A DNA stretch of 64,000 nt from Ruegeria sp. 6PALISEP08. GTDB lineage: Bacteria; Pseudomonadota; Alphaproteobacteria; Rhodobacterales; Rhodobacteraceae. A model generated the notes under the pieces. The model ran no database searches, had not been told where the DNA came from, and was given only the letters and a program-made list of their open reading frames with translations. The translations under genes were made by a program, and so were the position numbers. Below are positions 9,675 to 17,886 of this stretch, piece after piece. The stretch's first letter is position 1, and each line of letters opens with the position of its first letter. The stretch lies in assembly GCF_001238295.1 (NCBI RefSeq), contig NZ_LGXZ01000002.1:310001-374000 (forward strand). The letters are read 5' to 3'.

Positions 9675-10058
9675 ATGCTTGCAATCACCCCGATCTACGC
9701 GGCCCTGATCGCACTGCTTTATGTGACGCTCAGCGTCAAAGTGATCCTGCAGCGCCGCAGCGACAAGATCTCAGTCGGGGATGGCGGCAGCAAAATGATG
9801 ATCAAAGCGGTACGGACGCATTCCAACTGCGCCGAATACGCACCCATCGGCCTATTGCTGATCGCAATGGTGGAGTTGCAGGGCGCAGGTGGCGTGCTTT
9901 TGCATGTGCTGGGCTTGCTGTTGCTGGCAGGACGTTTGCTGCACGCTTATGGGTTTGGCAGAACGCCACAGATCGTCATCCTGCGACAGATTGGCATGGG
10001 GCTGACTTTCACGGCGATATTGGTCGCTGCCATTGCGAATCTGGTTTTGGCGCTCTGA
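9675..10058 (+). CDS. MAPEG family membrane protein
   Basis: A 127-residue integral membrane protein with four hydrophobic helices. The ANCAEY-like signature of the MAPEG family is visible as THSNCAEYAPIG, followed by LLHAYGFGR. Bacterial members are glutathione-transferase-like or of unknown role. The start at 9675 has CGGAG 7 bases upstream; an in-frame ATG at 9657 has none. It is convergent with a possible small gene at 10071. Confidence 0.88.
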   Translation: MLAITPIYAALIALLYVTLSVKVILQRRSDKISVGDGGSKMMIKAVRTHSNCAEYAPIGLLLIAMVELQGAGGVLLHVLGLLLLAGRLLHAYGFGRTPQIVILRQIGMGLTFTAILVAAIANLVLAL

Positions 10059-10070
10059 CCGATTGCGGGT

Positions 10071-10223
10071 TTAACCCGCCAAAACCCGCGTTTCGATCAG
10101 CGGGGCTTGCATCAGGGTTGGCTCGACCTCTGCCACCCTGTCTTCGCCGCGCGCGCAGATCAGTGTTGTAAGCGCAATCAAGGCAGCCAACACCGCCATT
10201 TTCAGGTCCGCTGTATTTGTCAT
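10071..10223 (-). CDS. Possible 50-residue single-span membrane or exported peptide
   Basis: An open frame of 50 codons with ATG at 10223 and a GAGAGAAG ribosome site just upstream. The product has one hydrophobic segment (about residues 9-24: MAVLAALIALTTLIC) followed by a polar tail, so it could be a membrane peptide or a signal peptide with a short mature part. No family is recognised. It fills most of the gap between the MAPEG gene and the tRNA-Gly pair. The support is ribosome site plus hydropathy only. Confidence 0.45.
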   Translation of the reverse strand: MTNTADLKMAVLAALIALTTLICARGEDRVAEVEPTLMQAPLIETRVLAG

Positions 10224-10324
10224 TTTCTTCTCTCAGCCCCTCTTGTTTTGTGATGCTCTGGATTTAGAACGCTTCAACCCTAGATTTCCGTCGAAAGATT
10301 TTTCCGCTTTTTTGCGTTTTTCCG

Positions 10325-10354
10325 CTTGCAGCCCCGCGTGGGAATTTATACATC
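10325..10354 (+). promoter_or_regulatory. Probable promoter of the tRNA-Gly pair
   Basis: CTTGCA/TTGCAG at 10325-10331 and TATACA at 10347 (or TACATC at 10349, 17 bases after TTGCAG) resemble sigma-70 hexamers, about 20 bases before the first tRNA. The exact register is ambiguous. Confidence 0.45.
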
Positions 10355-10371
10355 CCTCCTCACTCAACGGC

Positions 10372-10446
10372 GCGGGCGTAGCTCAGGGGTAGAGCATAAC
10401 CTTGCCAAGGTTAGGGTCGGGCGTTCGAATCGCCTCGCCCGCTCCA
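10372..10446 (+). tRNA. tRNA-Gly (GCC)
   Basis: A 75-base cloverleaf with encoded CCA. The acceptor stem is GCGGGCG/CGCCCGC, the anticodon loop is TTGCCAA giving GCC, and the T-arm holds TTCGAAT. It is identical in sequence to the copy at 10480. Confidence 0.98.
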
Positions 10447-10479
10447 TTGAGAGGTCTTTGGACCACATATGTATCTGAT

Positions 10480-10554
10480 GCGGGCGTAGCTCAGGGGTAG
10501 AGCATAACCTTGCCAAGGTTAGGGTCGGGCGTTCGAATCGCCTCGCCCGCTCCA
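10480..10554 (+). tRNA. tRNA-Gly (GCC), second copy
   Basis: Identical over all 75 bases to the tRNA at 10372, separated by 33 bases, with encoded CCA. The pair is probably one transcript processed into two tRNAs. Confidence 0.98.
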
Positions 10555-10635
10555 GATACAAAACTGTCCAAACATGCTGGTTCTTTGCTGGGCGTTGCGC
10601 CATTCTGGCCGCATTACGCAATGCAGGATTACCCT

Positions 10636-11502
10636 ATGTCTGATTACATCATCCGCCCGCTCACTGCCGCCGAAGTTCAGCACGCCGTCGATTGGGCCGG
10701 GCGCGAGGGCTGGAACCCGGGGGTTCATGATGCCGAGTGCTTTCGTCCGACGGACCCGGACGGCTTCCTGGGAGGCTTTCTGAACGGAGAGATGATCGCA
10801 TCAGTTTCAGCGGTAAACTACAACGATCACTTTGCTTTCCTGGGCTTCTACATCGTCAAACCCGAATTCAGACACCATGGCCACGGGCTTGAGATCGCGC
10901 AGCATGCGCTGGCCCATTGCACCGGGCGCAACATGGGTCTGGACGGCGTGGTCGAGCAACAGGACAATTATCGCAAGTCCGGGTTCACCTTCGCCTATAA
11001 CAACTATCGGTTTGCCGGAACGAAAACTCGGATGTTGGCGAAACTGGACACATCTCCGAATGATCGCATCGCGGATCTGAACAACGCATCCGACGCATTG
11101 AAGGCTTATGACCGCAAACTGTTCCCTGCGCCACGTGACCTTTTTTTGGATAGTTGGCTGAGCGCTTACAGCCATGTCTCGAAGGTATATACTGAGAATG
11201 GCGAGATCAGAGGCTACGCCACGCTGCGCCCTTGCCTCACGGGCTATAAAGTAGGGCCTCTGTTTGCGGACACCACCGATATTGCAAAGGCGTTGTTGAA
11301 CGCTGTCTTGTCCTCGATCCCCGAGGACCACAATGAACACGAGGTTTTCGTAGATATGCCTCAGCCCAACGCATCAGCCTTCGCATTGGCCGACGAACTT
11401 GGGCTGGATAAAGTCTTTGAAACGGCCCGGATGTATTCCGACCACGAGCCGGATATCGATCTGAACCGCATCTTTGGCGTCACCACGTTCGAACTTGGTT
11501 AA
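10636..11502 (+). CDS. GNAT family N-acetyltransferase (two-domain)
   Basis: A 288-residue acetyltransferase. The N-terminal half is a GNAT domain with the acetyl-CoA-binding strand-helix FLGFYIVKPEFRHHGHGLEIAQHAL (R/Q-x-x-G-x-G/A-like RHHGHG). The C-terminal half resembles the second domain of YitH-like GNAT proteins (Acetyltransf_18), ending in DHEPDIDLNRIFGVTTFELG. The start at 10636 is chosen because AGGA lies 7 bases upstream. The substrate is unknown. The stop overlaps the stop of the convergent RAM-domain gene by 4 bases. Confidence 0.85.
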   Translation: MSDYIIRPLTAAEVQHAVDWAGREGWNPGVHDAECFRPTDPDGFLGGFLNGEMIASVSAVNYNDHFAFLGFYIVKPEFRHHGHGLEIAQHALAHCTGRNMGLDGVVEQQDNYRKSGFTFAYNNYRFAGTKTRMLAKLDTSPNDRIADLNNASDALKAYDRKLFPAPRDLFLDSWLSAYSHVSKVYTENGEIRGYATLRPCLTGYKVGPLFADTTDIAKALLNAVLSSIPEDHNEHEVFVDMPQPNASAFALADELGLDKVFETARMYSDHEPDIDLNRIFGVTTFELG

Positions 11503-11738
11503 AACGCCTTGAACGTCATCGTCGTCAGCGAACGTTCGATGTTGGGAATCACCAACAAATGTTCGTTGATGAAATGGCCTACATCCTCGGTTTCGGGGAT
11601 GTAGAGTTTGAGCAGCAGGTCGTATTCACCGCTGGTGGAATAAAGTTCCGAATGAATTTCGCGCAGAGCGATTTCCTCGGCCACCTTATACGTGGTGCCG
11701 GGTTTGCAGCGGATCTGGATGAAAACGCAGGTGGACAT
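11499..11738 (-). CDS. Stand-alone Lrp/AsnC ligand-binding (RAM) domain protein
   Basis: A 79-residue protein that equals only the C-terminal ligand-binding and oligomerisation domain of Lrp/AsnC regulators; there is no helix-turn-helix. The pattern VFIQIRCKPG...HSELYSTSGEYDLLLKLYIP...ERSLTTMTF is typical. Such proteins bind amino acids or metabolites and may assemble with full-length Lrp proteins. It diverges from hisB with a 153-base gap that must hold both promoters. Confidence 0.88.
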   Translation of the reverse strand: MSTCVFIQIRCKPGTTYKVAEEIALREIHSELYSTSGEYDLLLKLYIPETEDVGHFINEHLLVIPNIERSLTTMTFKAF

Positions 11739-11891
11739 GATGTAACCCTATCGGTTCGTTTGCTTGCAAGCTGACACGGGGCACAGCCGGGTGCAATCCC
11801 CTGCAACAGTTTGCCGTGAATGCCACCTATGGTCTGGATAAGGCAACCCAACCCCGTCTATAAGCGCGCCTGTAGCAAAAGGAATTCGCCC

Positions 11892-12479
11892 ATGCGCAGC
11901 GCTTCGATCAGCCGCAAGACCGCCGAGACCGAAATTTCGGTTCAGGTCAATCTGGACGGCACCGGCACCTATGACAACCAGACCGGCGTCGGGTTCTTTG
12001 ACCATATGCTGGATCAGCTGGCGCGCCATTCGCTGATCGACATGACGATCGAGGCCAAGGGCGATTATCACATCGACGACCACCACACGGTCGAGGATAC
12101 CGGTATTGCGCTGGGTCAGGCACTGGCGCAGGCTTTGGGCGACAAGAAAGGCATCCGTCGTTATGGCGAATGTCACCTGCCCATGGACGACGCACAGGTA
12201 CGCTGTGCGCTGGACCTTTCGGGCCGTCCCTTCCTGATCTGGAACGTTGATCTGCCGACCCAGAAGATCGGTACATTCGACACCGAGCTGGTGCGCGAGT
12301 TCTTTCAGGCGCTCAGCACCCATGGCGGCATCACGCTGCATATCGATCAACTGCACGGTTTCAACAGCCACCACATCGCCGAAGCTGCCTTCAAGGCCGT
12401 TGCACGCGCCCTGCGGGATGCGGTTGAGACCGACCCCCGCAAGGCGGACGCTATTCCGTCAACCAAAGGCGCGCTGTAA
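11892..12479 (+). CDS. hisB: Imidazoleglycerol-phosphate dehydratase
   Basis: A 195-residue single-function HisB that removes water from imidazole glycerol phosphate in histidine synthesis. Two metal-binding HHxxE-type motifs are present: DDHHTVEDT, and [12 protein letters not shown] near residues 159-170. Also seen are [10 protein letters not shown] and [13 protein letters not shown]. The start at 11892 has AAAGGAA upstream and fits the family length. It is immediately followed by hisH with no gap. Confidence 0.97.
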   Translation: MRSASISRKTAETEISVQVNLDGTGTYDNQTGVGFFDHMLDQLARHSLIDMTIEAKGDYHIDDHHTVEDTGIALGQALAQALGDKKGIRRYGECHLPMDDAQVRCALDLSGRPFLIWNVDLPTQKIGTFDTELVREFFQALSTHGGITLHIDQLHGFNSHHIAEAAFKAVARALRDAVETDPRKADAIPSTKGAL

Positions 12480-13118
12480 ATGCTGACCGCAATTATTGAT
12501 TACGAAAGCGGTAACCTGCATTCGGCCGAGAAAGCATTTCAGCGCATGGCGCGCGAGGTGAACGCGGGCGAGGTTGTTGTAACCTCGGACGCGGATGTTG
12601 TCGCGCGAGCGGATCGTCTGGTTCTGCCCGGTGACGGGGCATTTCCGGCCTGTGCTTCCGAGCTACGCGGCCACAAAGGTATCTATGATGCGATGGTCGA
12701 GGCAGTCGAGCAGAAAGGCCGCCCGTTTCTGGGTATCTGCGTCGGCATGCAACTCATGGCAACAACAGGCCATGAATATACTGATACGGATGGTCTGGAC
12801 TGGGTTGCCGGTGATGTGGTCAGGATCGAGCCTTCGGATTCAACTCTGAAAGTACCCCATATGGGCTGGAACAATCTGGTTCTGGAAAGCGATCACCCCG
12901 TGTTCAACGGGGTGAAATCGGGGGATCACACCTATTTCGTGCACTCCTACCACTTCCGCGTCACGGATCCGGCACAGCGGCTAGCTTATGTGGAGTATGG
13001 TCAGGAAGTCACGGCCATTATCGGCCGCGACACGATGGTTGGGATGCAGTTCCACCCCGAGAAAAGCCAGGACGTTGGCCTGCGCCTGCTGGGCAATTTC
13101 CTGACCTGGAAACCCTGA
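12480..13118 (+). CDS. hisH: Imidazole glycerol phosphate synthase, glutamine amidotransferase subunit
   Basis: A 212-residue class I glutamine amidotransferase that supplies ammonia to HisF. The nucleophile is Cys87 in GICVGMQ, with the GDGAF oxyanion segment and the His-Glu pair in FHPEKSQ near 193-199. It begins directly after the hisB stop, so translation is probably coupled. Its partner hisF lies about 1.8 kb downstream on the same strand. Confidence 0.97.
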   Translation: MLTAIIDYESGNLHSAEKAFQRMAREVNAGEVVVTSDADVVARADRLVLPGDGAFPACASELRGHKGIYDAMVEAVEQKGRPFLGICVGMQLMATTGHEYTDTDGLDWVAGDVVRIEPSDSTLKVPHMGWNNLVLESDHPVFNGVKSGDHTYFVHSYHFRVTDPAQRLAYVEYGQEVTAIIGRDTMVGMQFHPEKSQDVGLRLLGNFLTWKP

Positions 13119-13121
13119 CGC

Positions 13122-13523
13122 TTACTGGACCCTTGTCCAGGTCTGACCCCGGCAGATCAGACCGCCCGCCACACAGCCTTTGACGGTCAGTTTGTTCTGG
13201 CCGTCCAGCGACATTTTCGAGTTATAGGTCTTGTCGCGGTCCGGGGCCCAGATCTTGCCGCTGTCATAACTACCGCCACCCTCGGGCACCATGTCCCAGA
13301 TGATCTGTTTACCCAGATTTTCATATTCCAGCTGCTGGTTGCCATCCGCGTCGAACGCACTGTCGATGGTACCGCAAATCGCGCTGCCGCATTCTGAAAT
13401 TGTTACGTGCAGATATCCGCCTGTATCACCCGGTGCGGTCTTCCACAGACCATCGACGGGATCAGCGGCCATTGCCCCGGTTGCAAGAAGCGTCAAACCC
13501 GCTGCAAAAGTAAATCTCTTCAT
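13122..13523 (-). CDS. DUF2147 family exported protein
   Basis: A 133-residue protein with a clear Sec signal peptide (KRFTFAAGLTLLATGAMA, cleavage before ADPVDG). The mature part has the DUF2147 pattern DGLWKT...SAICGTI...GLICRGQTW and cysteines that could form disulfides. DUF2147 proteins are periplasmic beta-barrel proteins of unknown role. It lies on the opposite strand between hisH and hisA and ends 3 bases from the hisH stop. Confidence 0.87.
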   Translation of the reverse strand: MKRFTFAAGLTLLATGAMAADPVDGLWKTAPGDTGGYLHVTISECGSAICGTIDSAFDADGNQQLEYENLGKQIIWDMVPEGGGSYDSGKIWAPDRDKTYNSKMSLDGQNKLTVKGCVAGGLICRGQTWTRVQ

Positions 13524-13657
13524 GGTTTTCTCCCTGTTTTGAGGACAGTCTGACCCGCCAATGAGCGACGGGCAAGAATGACCCAGCGTCGCGTTGCATC
13601 CCCTGCCCTGCTTGTGCGATATCCCGCGCGTGTAACAGTGATATAGGGCCGCCCGAC

Positions 13658-14377
13658 ATGATCCTCTACCCCGCCATCGACCTCAAAGACGGCAACGCCG
13701 TCCGCCTTCTGCGCGGAGAAATGGACAAGGCCACCGTTTTCAACGAAGACCCCGCCGCACAGGCCCGCGCCTTTGTCGAGGCGGGATGCGAGTGGCTGCA
13801 TCTGGTCGATCTGAACGGCGCATTCGCGGGTGTGCCTGTCAACGCCGCTCCTGTCGAAGCGATTCTGAAAGCGTGCAATGTGCCCGCTCAGCTGGGCGGT
13901 GGCATCCGCGACATGGCCACCATCGAGACCTGGATAGACAAGGGTCTGGCCCGGGTCATTCTGGGCACGGTTGCTGTCGAAAACCCCGATCTGGTGCGGG
14001 AAGCCGCCAAAGCCTTTCCCGGTAAGGTCGCTGTGGGTATCGACGCGCGCAACGGGATGGTTGCCACCAAAGGTTGGGCCGAAGAAACCGACGTGCAAGT
14101 CACCGACCTTGCCCGCAGCTTTGAGGATGCCGGTGTCGCCGCAATTATCTATACCGATATCAACCGCGACGGCGCCATGCAGGGTCCGAACATCGAGGCC
14201 ACCGCCGCGCTGGCACAGGCTGTATCAATCCCGGTCATCGCCTCGGGCGGTGTCAGCTCTTTAGAAGACCTGATTGCCCTGCGCGACTGTGGTGTCGAAC
14301 TGGACGGCGCGATCTCGGGTCGGGCGCTGTATGATGGCGCGATTGACCTGGCCGAGGCCATTCGCGCCCTGTCTTGA
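13658..14377 (+). CDS. hisA: ProFAR isomerase (phosphoribosylformimino-AICAR ribotide isomerase)
   Basis: A 239-residue TIM-barrel enzyme of histidine synthesis. It starts [17 protein letters not shown], with catalytic Asp8 in the AIDLK strand. The phosphate-binding loops are QLGGGIRD and ASGGVSS, and the second catalytic Asp lies in YTDINRDGA. The promoter must lie in the 134 bases between it and the divergent DUF2147 gene. Confidence 0.97.
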   Translation: MILYPAIDLKDGNAVRLLRGEMDKATVFNEDPAAQARAFVEAGCEWLHLVDLNGAFAGVPVNAAPVEAILKACNVPAQLGGGIRDMATIETWIDKGLARVILGTVAVENPDLVREAAKAFPGKVAVGIDARNGMVATKGWAEETDVQVTDLARSFEDAGVAAIIYTDINRDGAMQGPNIEATAALAQAVSIPVIASGGVSSLEDLIALRDCGVELDGAISGRALYDGAIDLAEAIRALS

Positions 14378-14381
14378 TAGG

Positions 14382-14846
14382 TTACTGCGCGGCAGCGGCG
14401 GTCAACTTGGCCAAAGCGCCGCGCATCTTTTCGATGACGGGTGACTTTTCGACTTCATCCAGCTCATCCATTGTCTCTTTGGGGTCTTCATAAGCCAGCC
14501 AGACCTGACCGTTGGCATCTTCATAGGCCTGAACCTTGAGCGGCAGGAACAGCCCGGCACGTGGATCAATCTGCATGGCTGGTGTGCCCAGCGCAGGATT
14601 GCCGAAAATCAGCACCTGATTGGCGGGAATGGGTGTGCCGACCTTTTCCGCCCCGGCCGCATGGTCGATGCGTGCAAACACGGTGGCCCCGGCGTTGCCG
14701 ACCGCTGCTTCCAACGCGTCCAGCGCCTCAGCCACGGATTTATTTGTTTGAACTTTGATGATGTCGTCAGCCATGGCGGATAGTGCGCCCCCGAATGTTA
14801 GAATTGAAGCCAGAAGAAGATGTTTCATTTCGATAATCCTTTTCAT
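14382..14846 (-). CDS. DUF302 family exported protein
   Basis: A 154-residue protein with a hydrophobic signal region (MKHLLLASILTFGGALSAMA) and a DUF302 domain recognised by TVFARIDHAAGA, QVLIFGNPALGTPAMQ, and LPLKVQAYEDANGQVWLAYEDP. DUF302 proteins share a swapped alpha/beta fold; function is open. ATG at 14846 has GAGG upstream; ATG at 14828 is also possible. It lies antisense between hisA and hisF. Confidence 0.85.
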   Translation of the reverse strand: MKRIIEMKHLLLASILTFGGALSAMADDIIKVQTNKSVAEALDALEAAVGNAGATVFARIDHAAGAEKVGTPIPANQVLIFGNPALGTPAMQIDPRAGLFLPLKVQAYEDANGQVWLAYEDPKETMDELDEVEKSPVIEKMRGALAKLTAAAAQ

Positions 14847-14948
14847 GAATTTCACCTCTAATTTCCATGGCTTCACGATGGATCGCAATCACAAGTCTGG
14901 CATCGGCGGGGCTTTGCCGCTAAAGGTCCGGCAACGAAGGACGCCCAG

Positions 14949-15710
14949 ATGCTAAAAACCCGGATCATTCCTTGTCTTGATGTTGCTGATGGCCGCGTGG
15001 TCAAAGGTGTAAATTTCGTCGGTCTGCGCGATGCAGGCGACCCGGTGGAATCGGCCAAAGCCTATGACGCTGCCGGTGCAGATGAGATCTGTTTTCTGGA
15101 TATTCACGCGACCCATGAGAACCGAGGAACTATGTTCGATGTGGTGCGACGCACGGCCGAGCAGTGCTTTGTGCCGCTGACAGTGGGCGGTGGCGTACGC
15201 ACCAAGGATGATGTCCGTGCCTTGCTTTTGGCAGGGGCGGACAAGGTCAGCTTCAACTCGGCCGCCGTTGCCAACCCGGATGTGATCGCGCAAGCAGCGG
15301 ACCAGTTCGGAGGTCAGTGCATTGTCTGCGCCATCGACGCCAAGACGGTCAGCCCCGGCAAGTGGGAAATCTTTACCCATGGCGGACGCAAGCCCACCGG
15401 CATTGATGCTGTGGAATTTGCAAAAACTGTCGTTGCCAAAGGGGCCGGAGAAATCCTGCTGACCTCTATGGATCGTGACGGCACAAAGGCTGGGTTCAAC
15501 CTGCCCCTGACCCGCGCAATTTCCGATGCAGTGGACGTGCCGGTGATCGCCAGCGGCGGTGTCGGCAATCTGGACCATCTGGTGGAAGGCGTCACGAAAG
15601 GCCGGGCGAGTGCGGTACTCGCTGCTTCGATCTTCCACTTCGGCGAATACACCATCCGCGAAGCCAAGGAACACATGGCCGCCGCTGGTATCCCGATGAG
15701 GCTGACATGA
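14949..15710 (+). CDS. hisF: Imidazole glycerol phosphate synthase, cyclase subunit
   Basis: A 253-residue TIM barrel that joins ammonia from HisH with PRFAR to give imidazole glycerol phosphate and AICAR. It begins [19 protein letters not shown] with catalytic Asp11; the second Asp lies in [10 protein letters not shown]. Phosphate loops LTVGGGVR and ASGGVGN are present. It overlaps hisE by 4 bases (ATGA), a coupled pair. Confidence 0.97.
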   Translation: MLKTRIIPCLDVADGRVVKGVNFVGLRDAGDPVESAKAYDAAGADEICFLDIHATHENRGTMFDVVRRTAEQCFVPLTVGGGVRTKDDVRALLLAGADKVSFNSAAVANPDVIAQAADQFGGQCIVCAIDAKTVSPGKWEIFTHGGRKPTGIDAVEFAKTVVAKGAGEILLTSMDRDGTKAGFNLPLTRAISDAVDVPVIASGGVGNLDHLVEGVTKGRASAVLAASIFHFGEYTIREAKEHMAAAGIPMRLT

Positions 15711-16024
15711 GCATTCTGCACGAACTGGCCAATACAATTGAGGCTCGGAAGGGTTCTGACCCGGACTCGAGCTGGACGGCCAAGCTTCTGGCCAAAGGCC
15801 CTGAAAAATGCGCCGAGAAATTCGGTGAGGAAGCCATTGAGGCGATCATCGAGGCTGTTAAGGGTGATAAAGCCAAGTTGACCTCTGAGGCGGCGGATGT
15901 TCTGTATCACCTTCTGGTCATGCTGGCCGCGCGGGACGTGGTGCTGGACGATGTCTTGGCCGAACTGGCCCGTCGTCAGGGCGTCAGCGGCATCGCGGAA
16001 AAGGCATCCCGCTCCGACGGGTAA
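15707..16024 (+). CDS. hisE: Phosphoribosyl-ATP pyrophosphatase
   Basis: A 105-residue HisE/MazG-fold enzyme that hydrolyses phosphoribosyl-ATP in the second step of histidine synthesis. The metal-binding signature [13 protein letters not shown] and the [13 protein letters not shown] helix are clear. Single-domain HisE separate from HisI is usual in alphaproteobacteria. The start overlaps the hisF stop. Confidence 0.96.
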   Translation: MSILHELANTIEARKGSDPDSSWTAKLLAKGPEKCAEKFGEEAIEAIIEAVKGDKAKLTSEAADVLYHLLVMLAARDVVLDDVLAELARRQGVSGIAEKASRSDG

Positions 16025-16093
16025 CGCCTGGGTTCCGCGCCGCTGTTTTGACCGCTATACTCGGGCGTCAGATTGGCAGGCCGAGGGCGCGAT

Positions 16094-16666
16094 ATGATCC
16101 GAGTTTTGATGCTTGTGGCAACGCTTGCCATTGCCGCGGCCTGCTCTGCGCCACCTGCCTCGACCGGCGACGAGGTTCAACGACTGTCAGCCGAAATTCA
16201 GGCGCTGGGTCCTGATATCGACCCAGAAGAAGCCCGACGGGCTGCGCAAGTCGCTTATGCCTACACCGCGCAGCTTGTCGATGAATACCAGATCACGGAT
16301 CCGCCATTGATCCACAACGCAAAAGTCAACAAGGGCCTGCGCCCGCGCGGGCTGTGCTGGCACTGGGCCGAAGACATTGAGCGTCGCCTAAAGCAGGAAA
16401 ACTTCCAAACGCTGGAGATGCACCGCGCCATCGCCAATGCCGACAACCCGCTGAGGATCGACCACAGCACCGCAATCATCAGCCGCAAGGGGGAAACGCT
16501 GTATGACGGCGTTGTACTGGATCCGTGGCGCTACGGCGGGGTTTTGTTCTGGTCTCCGCTGGTTGAGGACACCCGTTACGAATGGGTGCCGCGCGACGTG
16601 GTTTTGGAGAAGCGGCGTCAAGAACAAGTAGCCCGGCTGAAACCGTATCAGCCGGCAACGCCTTAA
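16094..16666 (+). CDS. Lipoprotein of unknown function
   Basis: A 190-residue protein with a lipoprotein signal: hydrophobic MIRVLMLVATLAIAAAC with lipobox AAAC at residue 17. The mature part has conserved-looking features CWHWAEDIE and IDHSTAIIS, reminiscent of proteins kept in roseobacters, but I do not recognise a named family. GAGG lies 8 bases before the ATG. The stop overlaps the convergent CoA-binding gene by 4 bases. Confidence 0.8.
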   Translation: MIRVLMLVATLAIAAACSAPPASTGDEVQRLSAEIQALGPDIDPEEARRAAQVAYAYTAQLVDEYQITDPPLIHNAKVNKGLRPRGLCWHWAEDIERRLKQENFQTLEMHRAIANADNPLRIDHSTAIISRKGETLYDGVVLDPWRYGGVLFWSPLVEDTRYEWVPRDVVLEKRRQEQVARLKPYQPATP

Positions 16667-17133
16667 AGCTTGGATGAGATGATTCCGGTCGAAAACCCGC
16701 CCATGCGCAGCTCGCCAAACAGGCGTTGATACTCGATCTTGGGACAGCGGTTCATCACGACGTCCACACCTCGCGCTTCGGCCTTTGCGGCTGCTTCGGG
16801 ATGTTCAACCCCGATTTGCATCCAGATCGTACTGAGTGAAGGGAAGGCCGCTAACGCTTCGTCAACGATGGGCGGCACAGCTTCGGACCGCCGGAAAATG
16901 TCGACCATGTCCACCGGCTCGGATAACTCCGACAAGCTGCCACGCACCGTCTTGCCAAACAGTTCCTTACCCGCATGTCCCGGATTGACCGGGATCACAT
17001 CGAATCCTTTCAGCGACAGATAACGCGCCACGTAATAGCTGGGTCGCACCGGATTCATGGATACCCCAACAACGGCGACCGTTTTGGTCCGTTGCAGAAT
17101 GGCTTTCAGATATAGGTCAGAATACTGAGGCAT
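16663..17133 (-). CDS. CoA-binding domain protein (YccU-like)
   Basis: A 156-residue single-domain Rossmann protein of the CoA_binding family. The nucleotide loop is VVGVSMNPVRPSY, followed by VIPVNPGHAGKELFG, the PVDMVDIFRRSE segment, and WMQIGVEHPEAAAKAEA with a C-terminal MNRCPKIEY. These resemble the N-terminal domain of succinyl-CoA synthetase alpha and bind CoA; physiological role is unknown. Confidence 0.9.
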   Translation of the reverse strand: MPQYSDLYLKAILQRTKTVAVVGVSMNPVRPSYYVARYLSLKGFDVIPVNPGHAGKELFGKTVRGSLSELSEPVDMVDIFRRSEAVPPIVDEALAAFPSLSTIWMQIGVEHPEAAAKAEARGVDVVMNRCPKIEYQRLFGELRMGGFSTGIISSKL

Positions 17134-17159
17134 GCCCCATCCTTAACAGGGTTCCAAAA

Positions 17160-17189
17160 AGAAAAAAGCGCCCAAGAAACCTTGGGCGC
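17160..17189 (-). terminator. Rho-independent terminator
   Basis: A perfect 9-bp stem GCGCCCAAG/CTTGGGCGC with a 4-base loop, followed on the minus strand by a T-rich run. Confidence 0.8.
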
Positions 17190-17255
17190 CAGTTGTTGGA
17201 ACGAGGGACAGTGAAATGACCCGCGGCAGTTCCGTTCCGCGGTCACTGTGACATT
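17160..17255 (-). ncRNA. Candidate small RNA with terminator
   Basis: On the minus strand a bulged hairpin (CAGTG/CACTG and CCGCGG/CCGCGG arms, about 17201-17250) is followed by a perfect 9-bp terminator stem (17168-17176 with 17181-17189) and a run of T. It lies between the YHS gene stop (17330) and the CoA-binding gene start (17133), where a plain readthrough terminator would not need the first hairpin. The 5' end and promoter are not resolved. It may simply be the YHS gene 3' UTR. Confidence 0.3.
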
Positions 17256-17329
17256 TAGGCATAAGTTTGGGGAAAAAAAGAGGTAGCGCGCATTTTTGTG
17301 ATGACTTTTCACAATTAGCTGATTTCCGC

Positions 17330-17788
17330 CTAATCCTGATACAGGACTATCGGCCAGTTTTTTTCTGCCATTTCAATGTATTCGGCCCTGTCCTGCCGCC
17401 ACATCGCCTCGATCTGTGGGGAATGCGTCAGATACAGGCGGCCATCGACCAACTGCCACGCATTGGGATCGGTGCTTTTCAGAACCCCCTTGGCCATCGC
17501 ATAAGAACAATACCCGCCAAACTGCGGGGCAAAGGCGCGTGGGTTGCTTTCAAAGCGCTCACGGTTTTCTGCAGATGAGAAATGCCACTTGGCCCCTTTC
17601 CACATCACCGCATTTTCAGCTGCGCCCATGACAGGCGTCGAACCTTCAAAATAAGTCACGGGGTCATACCCGGCCAATGCCACACCTTCGGTGACAAAAT
17701 AGACCGGTTTGTCCTGCGCAAACGCCGCAGAAGTCAGGAAAACGGCACTCAGCACGCCAAGGATGGTACGTCGGATCAACATCGTCAT
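17330..17788 (-). CDS. YHS domain-containing exported protein
   Basis: A 152-residue protein with a signal peptide (LIRRTILGVLSAVFLTSAAFA) and a YHS domain: GVALAGYDPVTYFEG, KWHFSSAENRERFESNPRAFAPQFGGYCSYAMAKG. Such proteins are periplasmic and often tied to metal or heme handling; the function here is unknown. The start is set at MTMLIRR (17788); Met at 17782 is equally possible, and the longer frame begins with TTG. Confidence 0.85.
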   Translation of the reverse strand: MTMLIRRTILGVLSAVFLTSAAFAQDKPVYFVTEGVALAGYDPVTYFEGSTPVMGAAENAVMWKGAKWHFSSAENRERFESNPRAFAPQFGGYCSYAMAKGVLKSTDPNAWQLVDGRLYLTHSPQIEAMWRQDRAEYIEMAEKNWPIVLYQD

Positions 17789-17886
17789 TTCAGAATCTGC
17801 AATCTTGAAGGTATCAAGATGCAAGTTTTTTCCGGCAACGGAAGCCCTGTTGACATGGATGTGATCAGGGTTCAGCGCCGCGGCAC

